Origin: Alicyclobacillus sp. SO9
GTDB taxonomy: Bacteria > Bacillota > Bacilli > Alicyclobacillales > Alicyclobacillaceae
DNA: 64,000 bases
NCBI RefSeq assembly: GCF_016406125.1
Contig: NZ_CP066339.1
Span: 4,464,001-4,528,000, forward strand
Direction of reading: 5' to 3'
Part shown: positions 17,877 to 27,412 of the stretch, one piece after another
Layout of the letters: each line of letters opens with the position of its first letter
Numbering within the stretch: the first letter of the stretch is position 1
The notes under the pieces: generated by a model
What the model saw: only the letters and a program-made list of their open reading frames with translations
The model's database searches: none
What the model was told of the DNA's origin: nothing
Translations under genes and position numbers: made by a program

Positions 17877-18219
17877 CAGCCGCAACATTTGGACTACGGC
17901 CGACCTTAATGGCGCTTGTTGACGTCGTCCCCCGCAAGGGCCTGACATCGAAGACGCTCGTCATAAGATGAATGTCTACTTTAAATTCCTGAACCAGACA
18001 CTCTTCCCATAACTATTGTACGCAGTAACTGAATCCGTCCACATCATGGCTCCTCTATTAAAAATTGCTGTTTCCACTGAGAGTGTTGACTTTGGCACGT
18101 ATGGTTCGGAATACTGGGTTCCGAATCCAAGAAGAAGCCCCCTCCAAAACCAAATACACTTAATTAGACTCCAAAGACACCGATTTGATCACACTTTGTC
18201 TTCGTGACTTTTAAGGAAT

Positions 18220-18279
18220 CCAAAATACCCTGACTCCCCGTTTGTTCTGATGCATTTGATGGTAAAACGGGTATTTTGG
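18220..18279 (+). promoter_or_regulatory. Long structured leader before the CorA-like gene
   Basis: CCAAAATAC (18220-18228) pairs with GTATTTTGG (18271-18279), and inside it CCGTTT (18238-18243) pairs with AAACGG (18265-18270). The result is a two-tier hairpin ending about 73 bases before the CorA start. It might be a terminator for upstream transcription or a regulatory leader. I could not match it to the M-box or any known metal riboswitch. The 300 bases before it show no gene. Confidence 0.35.
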
Positions 18280-18352
18280 TGATAGTCTCTTTATGATCCA
18301 AAAGGTTCATCGAAAACACACTATCTTCTCTATATTTGGAGGTTTTATACAC

Positions 18353-19267
18353 ATGCTCATCTATAAGAATGGTACAATCGTCAAATCTGAAGTGAGGCGA
18401 CCGTGCGACGATGAGATTGCATTCATTTATCGAGCGAATCTTTCAGATGATGAAATTCAACACATCATAGGAGATGTTTTCGAGTGTCATCCCCTGGTTG
18501 TAGAAGATTGCAAATCTTGGGGTCAACGCCCAACAATTGACATGTATGATGACTATTTCTACATGTCGTTTTATGTATTGAAAAACGAATGGGATCTATA
18601 TGAAATGTCTATCGTCGCCGGTAAGAATTTTGTCATTGCCATTTTCCCGGAAGAAGAACCGCTAATCGAAACACTAAAGAATACCCTGTTCCGGTCTCCT
18701 AATAAAATGAAATCGACAGGAATGTTGTTGTACGAGATACTGCATTCATGTGTACAGGGATATTCTGACCTCGTCGATACTGTAGACGACTTTGTGAACA
18801 AATCAGAAAATCAAATTTATAAGAACCCCCATACGAATTTAGCCACGAAAATTTTTAAAATGAAACGAAAACTGCATAAGGTACGTCGGATTTTTACTGA
18901 AGAGCGAGAGATGATTGGTAGCTTAATGCATGCACGGTTTTTCCAAGAAGAAGACGTACGTTACCTCGCCGATATATTCCAACATGCAAGTCAAGTGGTG
19001 GAGATGGTGGATACATTTCGCGACTCGTTAACAGGACTGATTGAATTGCAAATGTCCATCAAGGGAGATAGAATGAACGAAATCATGAAGACACTGACCA
19101 TTGTGAACACAATTTTTCTGCCGATGATGTTTATTGTCGGACTTTATGGAACGAATATTCACTTACCTGAATACCGGTGGGCAAAAAACTATTTGTGGTT
19201 ATGGGGATGGCTTCTCTTTTCGTTGAGTTTTATGATTATATACTTCAAACGAAAAAAATGGATGTAA
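18353..19267 (+). CDS. CorA-family divalent cation transporter with a GTN signature
   Basis: A 304-residue protein: a cytoplasmic alpha/beta domain (about 1-160) with DMYDDYFYMSFYVL, a long stalk helix region (about 160-245), then two C-terminal transmembrane helices. CorA proteins carry YGMN at the end of TM1. Here the motif is LYGTNIHLPEYRW, so Met is replaced by Thr. Charged residues in the following loop and a basic C-terminus (YFKRKKWM) are as usual. ATG 18353 follows GGAGG at 18,339-18,343. The substitution may alter ion selectivity; function as an Mg/Co/Zn transporter is inferred. Confidence 0.8.
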   Translation: MLIYKNGTIVKSEVRRPCDDEIAFIYRANLSDDEIQHIIGDVFECHPLVVEDCKSWGQRPTIDMYDDYFYMSFYVLKNEWDLYEMSIVAGKNFVIAIFPEEEPLIETLKNTLFRSPNKMKSTGMLLYEILHSCVQGYSDLVDTVDDFVNKSENQIYKNPHTNLATKIFKMKRKLHKVRRIFTEEREMIGSLMHARFFQEEDVRYLADIFQHASQVVEMVDTFRDSLTGLIELQMSIKGDRMNEIMKTLTIVNTIFLPMMFIVGLYGTNIHLPEYRWAKNYLWLWGWLLFSLSFMIIYFKRKKWM

Positions 19268-19560
19268 CCTGCCATACCGAATCCAACCACACCCTGTATT
19301 CTCATAAAATACTATATTCTAATCACCAGAATTTTCTTCGATGCCAAATGTCCTCGGTTTCAAATTTCCGTAGTACCTTTAAACGCTGCGCTTTACACAC
19401 CATGGATTTTCTGCCATTATCTGATCTCTAGCGCTTCATAAGCTCTGTGCTCGTTTTCAGCACGCGTGTAGAGTTTCATATTGCGATTGCTTACGACCTA
19501 GCCTACGTCACGAGTCGAGGAACCATAGACCCACTTGGTCTTTGTCTCAAGACGTTTCTC

Positions 19561-19815
19561 TTACCTTTCATCACGGACATAGCTCACTGCCCAAAAAACC
19601 CATGCCATTAAATCCACCAGCATTACAGGATTGATGATTTTTACAACTTTACTAGCTGCAAATGGATTGCTAAATACGAAGAAGGGAAGCACCCAGTTAT
19701 ATGTAGAGCCGGAATGACTGAGATAAAACCACTCAAATACAAGATAGGCTGTATAAATCAGTAACAACAATGCCACTGATATAGACATTCGTGTTCGTCG
19801 TGAACTCAATTGCAA
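19561..19815 (-). CDS. Small membrane protein, unknown
   Basis: An 84-residue protein with two or three hydrophobic helices (ISVALLLLIYTAYLVFEWFYL, WVLPFFVF, VMLVDLMAWVFWAVSY) and a charged C-terminus VRDER. No family is recognised. The preceding 290 bases (19,268-19,560) show nothing. Confidence 0.5.
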   Translation of the reverse strand: MQLSSRRTRMSISVALLLLIYTAYLVFEWFYLSHSGSTYNWVLPFFVFSNPFAASKVVKIINPVMLVDLMAWVFWAVSYVRDER

Positions 19816-19889
19816 CCACCGCCTTTGACAAATGAATATGTATGCAAGCGCTTGGACTTCTTTCAGGTCTCGACTCGTTACCCGAAAAG

Positions 19890-20612
19890 CTACTTTCCTT
19901 TGTCTAAGTCAAGTACAACAAATAAATCGTCCAACTGACCAATCTTCATGGGTTCCATGTCCAAGTTCGACTTCTCACCTCTTGCCATCAAAATGGCGTT
20001 CAGCCCCATTTTTTTCGCTGATTTAACATTAACGATACTATCATCTATAAACAATGCTTCTTCAGGTTTGATTTTTAATTCTGACAGAGCAGTATTGAAC
20101 ATTAAGTCATGAGGCTTCACCACTCCAACTATCGAGGACATTACAAACGTTGAAAAGTAGTTCCTTAGCCCGATATTTTTAAACACCCGATGTAATGAGA
20201 CCCAAGTATCAGATACGATGCCCAACTTGTAGTTCTTACTTAATTTGGGTATCGTTTCAAAAACATCGTCATAGAAGTAGAACTTGTCATCGTTGTAGAC
20301 GGTATCACTTGCAATCCCCAGAACATCTGTCTGACTCAGTTCCAAAGACGGTAGTTCGTTTGAAAACAGCTTATAAAACTCAATAAAATGCTCGAACTCT
20401 TCCGTCTCAGTCAGGATGAAATTCTGTTGGCTCAAGTATTGAAACGCTCTTTGAAATGCCCTTCCGACTGTGTCTTCGCTCAGTAGGTTAAACTTTTCCT
20501 TATCAACATACTTGAAAAAGTTCGGCGGAATAAACCAGTGACCTGTTCTGGGACTATTAAGAACCCGACCCGAGTCGAACAAAATACCTTTCAAATTTCT
20601 AAAAATGCACAT
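19890..20612 (-). CDS. HAD-superfamily hydrolase
   Basis: A 240-residue protein in the haloacid dehalogenase superfamily. Motif I is LFDSGRVLN, where the usual second Asp (DxD) is replaced by Gly. LGIVSDTWVS is motif II, a Lys lies in GVVKPHDLMFNTAL (motif III), and EALFIDDSIVNVKSAKKMG is motif IV. Loss of the acid/base Asp suggests it may not be a normal phosphatase. ATG 20612 follows GGGGAG. It stands alone. Confidence 0.75.
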   Translation of the reverse strand: MCIFRNLKGILFDSGRVLNSPRTGHWFIPPNFFKYVDKEKFNLLSEDTVGRAFQRAFQYLSQQNFILTETEEFEHFIEFYKLFSNELPSLELSQTDVLGIASDTVYNDDKFYFYDDVFETIPKLSKNYKLGIVSDTWVSLHRVFKNIGLRNYFSTFVMSSIVGVVKPHDLMFNTALSELKIKPEEALFIDDSIVNVKSAKKMGLNAILMARGEKSNLDMEPMKIGQLDDLFVVLDLDKGK

Positions 20613-21133
20613 GGCTTACACTCCCCTCCACACTCAGGTTTCAGGCTTGCTGGACTCCTGTGCCCTTGTGCCACAGAAGCAGTTTCCTGCGGTAACGCAT
20701 GTTCATTCAATGCTCCCCACAGCTTAAAATCTGGCGCTCACCACAGATGCACAAAACACCCGGACGGCGGAAATGTCCTGCACCTAGACTTTATGCCCTA
20801 CGATGCATCAGGTCTCCATATGCCATTGATGCCACATGCAAATTTGAATTCCTCAGTTGAATACAACTCGCTCCCTGCGTCTGTTGGCTGCCTCGTTCAC
20901 ATTGAACGAAAATAAACTTTTGTGCAGGATCAAGTAAAATCGTTGAAACTAGTCTGACGCGGTCGGCTTGCGGGTCGCGTACAGCTAAAATGCTGCTAAT
21001 ATCCCTGGCTATTTTGGCATCAAAATCACTGTTAGCCTGTATAACAACTGTCAAACAGAACAACTGGGTATTTATGCACCAGTGGAGGACTATACTTCTG
21101 GTAGTTATCCAACTGGCTGCCAATTGGAGAGTT
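20613..21133. other. 520-base gap, no convincing gene
   Basis: A 110-residue frame exists on the minus strand (20,791-21,123), but it has no ribosome binding site, no family motif and biased composition, so I do not call it. No repeats or structured RNA were recognised. Confidence 0.4.
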
Positions 21134-21589
21134 TTAGACTGTGAGTTTTAGTAATGGGATAAATCTTCCCGGAATCGACCCCGATGGTGTCACTCCAATA
21201 CGCTCTGCCCCCATAGCTCGGTAAAAATTTTCTGCATTGGGTTCGGCATCAATAGATATTATTTTGAGATCTAGAGACTTCGCAGTTTGAAGGAGGTGTT
21301 CCCACAGCTTTCGTCCGATGCCTTGCTTTAACAAGTTAGGGGCAACATACAGGTAATCCAGAACCCCATCAGGTTTTTTGGGTATTAGACCGTAAAAGCC
21401 AGCGATTTGCTCCTCCAGTTCAGCGACATAGACTTCACATGACCGTATATACTCCAGGGTTACTGTAAGTTCCTCACGACATTGCTCCATAAAGGCTTCA
21501 TCATATCCCCAGACGGCTTTCGATGCTAATGCGATAGAAGTCAACGTACTAGCTTCATCGAGTGTAGCTCTCCGTATCGTTACATTCAT
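21134..21589 (-). CDS. GNAT acetyltransferase
   Basis: A 151-residue GNAT protein: IRRATLDEASTLTSIAL at the start, DYLYVAPNLLKQGIGRKLWEHLL as the acetyl-CoA loop, and IDAEPNAENFYRAMGAERIG as motif B. ATG 21589 has a perfect AAGGAGG 8 bases upstream; the frame remains open to 21,742 but that part is not expected to be translated. The acetylated substrate is unknown. Confidence 0.85.
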   Translation of the reverse strand: MNVTIRRATLDEASTLTSIALASKAVWGYDEAFMEQCREELTVTLEYIRSCEVYVAELEEQIAGFYGLIPKKPDGVLDYLYVAPNLLKQGIGRKLWEHLLQTAKSLDLKIISIDAEPNAENFYRAMGAERIGVTPSGSIPGRFIPLLKLTV

Positions 21590-21680
21590 TTTGTCACCTC
21601 CTTCCATGTCACAGGAGAAACATAATTGTCTTATCAGCAAAATAAGCAGGTATGCTGTTGCGCACTTATGTACAAGAACG

Positions 21681-21716
21681 ACAGAACCCAAAACTTTCCT
21701 TGTTGTATATTTATGT
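21681..21716. repeat. Dispersed repeat R1, copy A
   Basis: ACAGAACCCAAAA, a few variable bases, then CCTTGTTGTATATTTAT. The same block recurs at 26,644-26,679 in the same orientation with only a handful of differences. Flanks differ completely. Nature unknown. Confidence 0.5.
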
Positions 21717-21842
21717 ACAAACACAAGTAATTCCTTCTTCAAGATATGCCCCCTATTGTCCCATAAGCATCCTCACTAACATTTAGATGGTATAGCTAGA
21801 GTCTCCGTTGAACGAGCTTCCTTGGACCCGTAGTAAATGACA

Positions 21843-21880
21843 AGAGATGAGGGAACCTTTGAAACGGATCTCTCATCTCT
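21843..21880 (-). terminator. Terminator of the surface-protein gene
   Basis: AGAGATGAGGGA (21843-21854) pairs with TCTCTCATCTCT (21869-21880), 12 pairs with one G-U. It lies 30 bases past the stop codon of the minus-strand fibronectin-repeat protein. Confidence 0.55.
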
Positions 21881-21909
21881 TTGGTGTTTATTCTCCTTGC
21901 AAGGCTTGA

Positions 21910-23835
21910 CTACTCAATCATCTTCTTGCGTCTTTGCCACCAGAGTGCCAATCCACCTGTCAAGATACTGAGCAATCCTCCTGCAGTCCATGGGTAGATG
22001 GTAAATCCGGTCATAGGTTTTGTGGCTTGTGGCACCGGCTGTGTCTGCGGCTGAAGGACTACAAAGTCCGGGTCTGTGGTAAAGGCGATAATCGCTTTCC
22101 CTTGTGTCACGGTGGCCGTTATCGGAATCAGCTTCCCGTTCAAAATCTTGTACACCTTTGATTGCGGCGTGATGCCGGCATTTAGCAGCGTCAAGGATAG
22201 CGGATAGTGAGGATTGCCACTGGCGTTAAAGTTCACGCCGTATGCAGCCACCACATGCCATCTAGATGGAACCGGAATCTGCGAAAGGCTGCCTGTCGTA
22301 ATATCTGTCTGAAGTGGCTTCGCAAATGTACCAAATGCTATCACCAGCATCGCTTGCGTACCACGACGATTTGACTTTAGTGTCCCGCCCCTATCGCCGA
22401 CCACTTGTGCGGTCGTGACCGTCTTAAAGTATCCTGACGGCGCCCTCGGAACCACATACAGACTCATATTCCCCGTCGCTGTGGCTCCCGTGCCGTCTTT
22501 AACTTGAACAGTGAAAGCGTATGTCCCACTCTCTTGTGGTGTCCCAACCAGGGTGCCGTCCGGTTCAAGCCTCAATCCCCTAGGCAGGGACCCGGTGGCG
22601 ATGGTAAACGTATATGGCGACAATCCGCCCGTTGCCTGAAGGGGCTGTTGATAATTGGTCCCCTCTAAGACATTAGTAAGTGCCCCATTAGTGGAGACAG
22701 ACAGGACCGCCAAGGTCCGAACTGTATCTGAAGTAGACCAGGCGCTTTCCCCACCCGTGTTGATTGCTTTCACCGTTACATGGTACGTCGTGTTCGCAGT
22801 CGCGCCTTTCACAGCATAGTTCGTACCTGACACCGGACTGCTGTTCATCTTCGTCCCATTCACGTACACGTTGTAGCTGGTTGCCCCGCTCACCGCATTC
22901 CACGACTCTGTCCAACCAGTTTGCATCACACTGCTGTGGCTCAAGCCCGTCGGTGCTCCTAGTGCGTTCGGAAGGGTTGTTACTTTATCTGCTGATGAAG
23001 CCACACTTTCCCCACCCGCGTTGACTGCTCTCACCGTTACATGGTACGTCGTGTTCGCACTCTCACCAGACACACTGTAGTTGGTCTTTTTCACTGGACT
23101 GCTATTCACCTTCGTACCATTCACGTATACGTTGTAGCTGGCTGCCCCGTTCACCGCATTCCACGACTCTGTCCAACCAGTTTGCGTCACGTTGCTGTGG
23201 CTCAAACCCGTTGGTGCTCCTGGTGCATTCGGAAGGGTTGTTACTTTATCTGCTGATGAAGCCACACTTTCCCCACCCGCGTTGACTGCTCTCACCGTTA
23301 CATGGTACGTCGTGTTCGCACTCTCACCAGACACACTGTAGTTGGTCTTTTTCACTGGACTGCTATTCACCTTCGTACCATTCACGTACACGTTGTAGCT
23401 GGCTACCCCGCTCACCGCATTCCACGACTCTGTCCAACCAGTTTGCATCACACTGCTGTGGGTCAAGCCCGTGGGTGCTCCTGGTGCATTCGGAAGGGTT
23501 GTTACGCTGTCTGGAGGAGATTGGGCGCTTTGTCCACTGCCAATGATGGCAGTCACTATAACACTGTAGCTGGTATCTGCTTTCTCGCCGATAACATTGT
23601 AGTTGGTCCCGTTTACCGGGCTGCTGTTTACCTTTGTACCGTTGATGTAAACATTGTACCCAGCGGCACCACTCACGGCACTCCAAGACTCCGTCCACCC
23701 CGTTTGTTTCACGTTACTGTGAGTCGGTTGACTAGCGGCCAACGGTGCAGCCACATATTCCTCAAGCGTGTTATTATTGTAATTCACTACATATACGTCG
23801 TTTGTACGGTCTGCTGCAAGATCAACAGGTAAATC
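21910..23835 (-). pseudogene. Fibronectin type III surface protein, N-terminus removed by IS66
   Basis: About 642 residues of the original protein remain. The first part (LPVDLAADRTNDVYVVNYNN) resembles one blade of an NHL-type propeller. Four FN3-like modules follow, each with TGWTESWxAVxGxxxYNVYxNG. Next come an Ig/cadherin-like putative module (TNYQQPLQATGGLSPYTF), a stalk, and a C-terminal transmembrane helix with the basic tail WWQRRKKMIE. The frame opens inside the IS66 terminal repeat at 23,836 and reads on to a start within the IS, so the native signal peptide and most of the propeller are lost. In an intact form this would be a wall-anchored adhesion or hydrolase-accessory protein. 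A shortened product could still be made but would not be exported normally. Confidence 0.75.
22690..23735 (-). repeat. Tandem 261-bp repeats coding FN3 modules
   Basis: Period 261 bases (87 codons). For example TACTTTATCTGCTGATGAAG occurs at 22,981 and again at 23,242, with almost identical sequence between. Two central copies are nearly identical and the outer two have diverged, pointing to recent internal duplication. Confidence 0.85.
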
Positions 23836-23933
23836 GTAAGCGTCAAACCACGGACACATTGCAGCATCATGCCACATCTGCCAGTATTGAAAAGCCCCAC
23901 CGGCTAGCCAGCGGGGCTGTTGTATAGGGTTGT

Positions 23934-25506
23934 CTATCGACGATGTCGGACTTGTTCCGGCAAGCCGTCGGACCAAGGTAACAGGGTCGCCAGTGAATCT
24001 TCAACGGTCTGGTCGAGGTTAGGCAATTGTTCAAAAAGGTATTCGAGATAGGCAAACGGGTTCAGACCATTTTCTTTCGCTGTTTCCACGATGCTGTAAG
24101 CGACAGAACTGGCTCTGGCTCCGCTGGGGGCGTTACTAAACAGCCAAGACCGTCTTCCGAGAACGAAGGGTTTTATGGAGCGTTCCGCACGATTGTTATC
24201 TATCTCCAGGTTCCCGTCTTCCAGAAATGTAACAAGCTTCTCCCATTGGTTCAAGCAATAGTTTACTGCCTCGCCCAAGGTACTCTTGGGGAGTACATTG
24301 TCTTTCTGAGTATGAAGCCATGCTGAAAAAGCGTCGAGAACAGGTCGACTCTGTTTCTGGCGCTCCTTGTACCGTTTCTCTGTACTGGCGTCCTTCAGTC
24401 CACGTTCGATCTTAAACAGTTTATTGCAGAAGTCCAATCCTTCTTTGGCAGCCGTTGGACCTTTGCGTTTGCCTGCAGGCAAAGCTTTCAAAGCCTCATC
24501 AAATTTGCGCCGTGCATGACTCAGGCAACCCGACAGTCTCACATTGGGAATGTCATTGTACCCGACATAACCATCCACGTGCAGATATCCATGAAATCCT
24601 GCCAGAAAGTTCATTGGATGTTCTCGTCTGCGTGTTTCCTGGTAGTCATAGAGAACAATGGGAGGTCCGTCCCGTCCACTGCGGTATAGCCACATGTAGG
24701 ACTTGCTCTCTGCAGCTCTCCCAGCTTCGTGTAACACTTGGACCGTGGTCTCGTCTGCGTGGAGATACGTTCTTTTCAACAACTCTTCATGCATGCGCTC
24801 ATAGATTTTGGCCAACCACTGATTCGCTCCATATAGAACCCAGTTGGCCAGCGTCTGCCGAGACAGCGGGATTTTCTGACGCTCGAACTGTTGTTCCAAG
24901 CGATATATGGCATGCCTTGTACGTATTTCTTATCCAGAATGTAGGCCAGCGTCGATGGGGAGGCCAAACTTTTCGGAATCACCGGCTCTGGCATCTGCGC
25001 CTTCACAATGGGGGTATGGATTTCATTACGTTCGCAGCGGCGACAACTATAGATGTATTGTACATGCTCAATGACTTTCACCTGCGCAGGAATGATCTTC
25101 AGTTCTCGTCGAGTTTCTGTGCTCATCTCATGTGTCGGATTGCCACAACAAGAACAGATCTGCTCCTCCTCAGGCAGCCGATATTCAATACGCTCCACAG
25201 GCAGGTCTTTGAGTAGCTCTTCCCGTTGGCCAGTTTGCTTCTTCTTTCGTTCGTACGTGATGGTTTCCTTTGGCTCTTCCGGGGTAGGTCTGCTTCCGAC
25301 TCTGCCTCATTAAACAGCCGTGTTTGCAATGCGTCCGGATTCGTGCGTTCGCTGGATGCACCAAAACGCTTATGCTGAGCAAGACGGAGTTTCTCTTCCA
25401 GCCACTCTACCTTAGAATGTAACTCATCGTTTTTGTGCTTTAATGTTGTATTTTCATGCTGCAAAGCAGCGACCTCTTCTGTGGTCAAATCAGGTGATTT
25501 ACTCAT
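23934..25506 (-). pseudogene. tnpC: IS66 transposase TnpC with two frameshifts
   Basis: Three frames make up one TnpC: 25,506 to about 25,290 (helical N-terminus, LRLAQHKRFGASSERTNP), about 25,290 to 24,906 (zinc-binding [12 protein letters not shown] and YSCRRCERN), and about 24,906 to 23,934 (DDE domain with [22 protein letters not shown] and [13 protein letters not shown]). A single missing base explains each break: EAD/PTPEEP near 25,289, and QGMP/LYRLEQQ near 24,906. The catalytic residues survive, but no full-length protein can be made without frameshifting. Confidence 0.85.
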
Positions 25507-25574
25507 GCTATATCACTTCGACAAAACCTCAGAAAACCCTTGTTGTGACAAGGATTTTCGTGCTTTTTATCTAA

Positions 25575-25934
25575 CTAAATGATGGTCCTTGCTTTCACTT
25601 TCGGATGTGCCTTTTTCTGGTGGACCGATAGCCCATCCAGAAGCCATCGCAACTCCCGCTGACCCATGACAATGGGACCCGTATGAGAGGCATCCGGCCA
25701 CTGAAACCGGCCTTTCTCCAACCGGCGATAATGAATCCAAAAGCCGTTATGCTCCCAGTGCAAGACCTTGAGTTTGTCACGGTTTCGGTTACAAAAGACA
25801 AAAAGACACGGAGAAAAGGGGTCTAGGTGCAGAACCTCCTTCACCAGAACAGAAAGCCCGTCTATAGATTTCCTCAGGTCCGTAGGTCCTGGTGCTAAAT
25901 ACACACGCTTCTCCAGGTCAAACTCACCAAACAT
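25575..25934 (-). CDS. tnpB: IS66 accessory protein TnpB
   Basis: 119 residues, intact. YLAPGPTDLRKSIDGLSVLV and PCLFVFCNRNRDKLKVLHWEHNGFWIHYRRLE are the family hallmarks. It overlaps the stop of tnpA by one base (ATGA-type coupling). It is needed for IS66 transposition in known elements; its molecular role is unclear. Confidence 0.9.
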   Translation of the reverse strand: MFGEFDLEKRVYLAPGPTDLRKSIDGLSVLVKEVLHLDPFSPCLFVFCNRNRDKLKVLHWEHNGFWIHYRRLEKGRFQWPDASHTGPIVMGQRELRWLLDGLSVHQKKAHPKVKARTII

Positions 25935-26254
25935 TATTCCGCCAACACCTGAACAACCTGTTTGAGTAGTGAGCGGTTGAACCCGTTATGTACTTCGACG
26001 GACGCCGCCCCCACGTGAACAACGAGTGCTGGTTCGGCGTCCTCTACCGAGTCCTCAACCTGAACGGATAGTAGCTTTACTCTGGGTGATGCAGTGGCAT
26101 TGGTGGACGTCTCCTTGTCGAACTTCCGAGCCCAACGACGGAACTGTTTCACGTCGAGGTTGTGCTCCCTACACCAGGCCGCCGCGGTTTCACCACTTTC
26201 TCGAAACTCTTCAACAAGCTTTCTCCAATGATTTCGCACTTCTTCTCTGGACAT
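25934..26254 (-). CDS. tnpA: IS66 accessory protein TnpA
   Basis: 106 residues, intact. WRKLVEEFRESGETAAAWCREH followed by FRRWARKF is the DNA-binding helix-turn-helix of IS66 TnpA. First gene of the IS operon, about 83 bases inside the right terminal repeat. Confidence 0.9.
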   Translation of the reverse strand: MSREEVRNHWRKLVEEFRESGETAAAWCREHNLDVKQFRRWARKFDKETSTNATASPRVKLLSVQVEDSVEDAEPALVVHVGAASVEVHNGFNRSLLKQVVQVLAE

Positions 26255-26337
26255 AAAAAAACACCCCTCCGATTGGTTTGAGGTTATTATCTCTCCCCAT
26301 GAATCCTACGACGAGGTGTGCTAGGTTTTACGCTTAC

Positions 26338-26481
26338 TTCTATTCCGGATTGATTCTTATATCGAAAGATACCTTTTGACAAATCAAACTCAGCACAAAA
26401 CAGCAAATAACACAGCCATTCGAAGGTTTTCTGAGGATTCTCGAACTTTGCTTTAAATAAATTCCAATCCGGATAAACCAT
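26338..26481 (-). pseudogene. N-terminal stub of a restriction-nuclease-like gene cut by IS66
   Basis: From ATG 26481 about 48 residues remain: VYPDWNLFKAKFENPQKTFE, then WLCYLLFCAEFDLSKGIFRY and KNQSGIEVS. This looks to me like the start of the Mrr-like PD-(D/E)XK nuclease domain found at the N-terminus of some defence NTPases, from memory of the FEWLCYLLFC and FRYKNQSGIE patterns. The IS66 end at 26,337 removes the rest. The remainder is not on the other side of the IS, where a surface protein lies. Confidence 0.5.
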
Positions 26482-26643
26482 TGTTATGCTCCGTTCTATT
26501 AGTCGTCATTTATCATGGGTAAACGTATCACACATGTTCATCCCAGTTTACTCCTCCAAATAATACCCCCCCGAGCAAGGAAGGGTCTTGAGTTAACTAT
26601 GAAGAAAATGGACTATCAAAAACATCAATGTGCTGCCACTAAC

Positions 26644-26679
26644 ACAGAACCCAAAAAATCCCTTGTTGTATACTTATAT
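26644..26679. repeat. Dispersed repeat R1, copy B
   Basis: Second copy of the block at 21,681-21,716: ACAGAACCCAAAA then CCCTTGTTGTATACTTAT. It lies in a 400-base stretch (26,482-26,896) with no other feature. Confidence 0.5.
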
Positions 26680-26896
26680 CTCAGTCGATGGAAATCCTCC
26701 TTCGATAAGCGCCAATTCGTTGAAGAAGTTGCTGTTTTCATATAGCTTCGGCACTGTTCTTTTTTGCTTGAACAAAGCTTCTAAGTCCACTTGTCGCTGT
26801 CACGGGATTTTATTCAGCAAGCAGAGCAACTTTCATTTTTTGACGAAGTATAGCATCTACATAGTCATTTTGGTTCACTGGATTCCAAAACTAGAT

Positions 26897-27206
26897 CTAT
26901 ATGTTAACAGTTAGACGACCGATGATTTGCTTGTTGATTGATTTTGCTTCTCTTAACCGAGTTAGAACATAGTTTATTTCCCATCTATTTTTCAGTCGTG
27001 TAGCGAGTATGCGTTCCATGTACTGGTTGCTAAACAATATCCATTTCCTTGGGGGTTTTGTAATAATTCCAAGACGCAATCGTTACATCATCTTTCTTAA
27101 ATGTGAGTGGATTGAAATAGTAGAAACGATGAATGTGGCAGACTACAGTGCCACATATTATGACCGCTAATAATCCTAAGCTGAAAATCCATATTCTTCT
27201 CCGCAT
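26897..27206 (-). pseudogene. Small membrane-anchored protein with a frameshift
   Basis: From ATG 27206 a peptide begins RRRIWIFSLGLLAVIICGTVV (membrane anchor), continues to FKKDDVTIASWNYYKTPKEMDI and then stops. One frame over, LFSNQYMERILATRLKNRW continues smoothly to KSINKQIIGRLTVNI with a stop at 26,897. A missing base near 27,045 joins them into a protein of about 103 residues. I do not recognise the family; the layout resembles small Bacillota membrane proteins with an extracytoplasmic domain. Confidence 0.5.
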
Positions 27207-27227
27207 GAAGCCAACCCGCCCATGGCG

Positions 27228-27300
27228 AAATCTATAAGCATGCATTAAAATGCATTGTCAGCCACTATGTTGAGCATGTGCATATGGCGCTAACGCCCCC
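27228..27300. repeat. Dispersed repeat R2, copy A (73 bp)
   Basis: Begins AAATCTATAAGCATGCATTA and ends GGCGCTAACGCCCCC. It matches 47,478-47,550 with 13 mismatches and no gaps, in the same orientation. Both copies keep an 8-codon frame ATGTTG..TAA at the same place. Confidence 0.7.
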
Positions 27301-27346
27301 GTTAACATTCCTGTAGGTGTTAGTAGATTCGGTTTGTAGAAATAAA

Positions 27347-27409
27347 GACGCCTCGATACGATGAGTGTGTACTGGGTCGTAGCCCTTAAAAACTCATGTA
27401 GGAGGCGTC
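27347..27409 (+). promoter_or_regulatory. Hairpin sequestering the IS110 transposase ribosome binding site
   Basis: GACGCCTC (27347-27354) pairs with GAGGCGTC (27402-27409), and inside ATGAGT (27361-27366) pairs with ACTCAT (27392-27397). The outer right arm contains the GGAGG of the transposase start (ATG 27413). It could limit transposase translation or form part of a bridge RNA; IS110-group bridge RNAs are encoded upstream of the transposase. Confidence 0.5.
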
Positions 27410-27412
27410 ACT

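Larger units (their letters stand above)
23836..26337 (-). mobile_element. IS66-family insertion sequence (tnpC frameshifted)
   Basis: Terminal inverted repeats are GTAAGCGTCAAACCACG at 23,836 and, inverted, GTAAGCGTAAAACCTAG ending at 26,337; GTAAGCG is the IS66-family signature. It encodes TnpA, TnpB and TnpC in that order on the minus strand. The flanking octamers (GGTAAATC and TTCTATTC) do not match, so no target duplication is present, and the two flanks belong to different broken genes. Confidence 0.85.

Noticed and set aside
18220-18279. M-box magnesium riboswitch in front of the CorA-like gene
   Set aside because: The hairpin is real, but I could not find the conserved M-box core sequences, so only a structured leader is claimed.
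20791-21123. 110-residue minus-strand frame
   Set aside because: No start signal, no family motif and odd composition; more likely chance.
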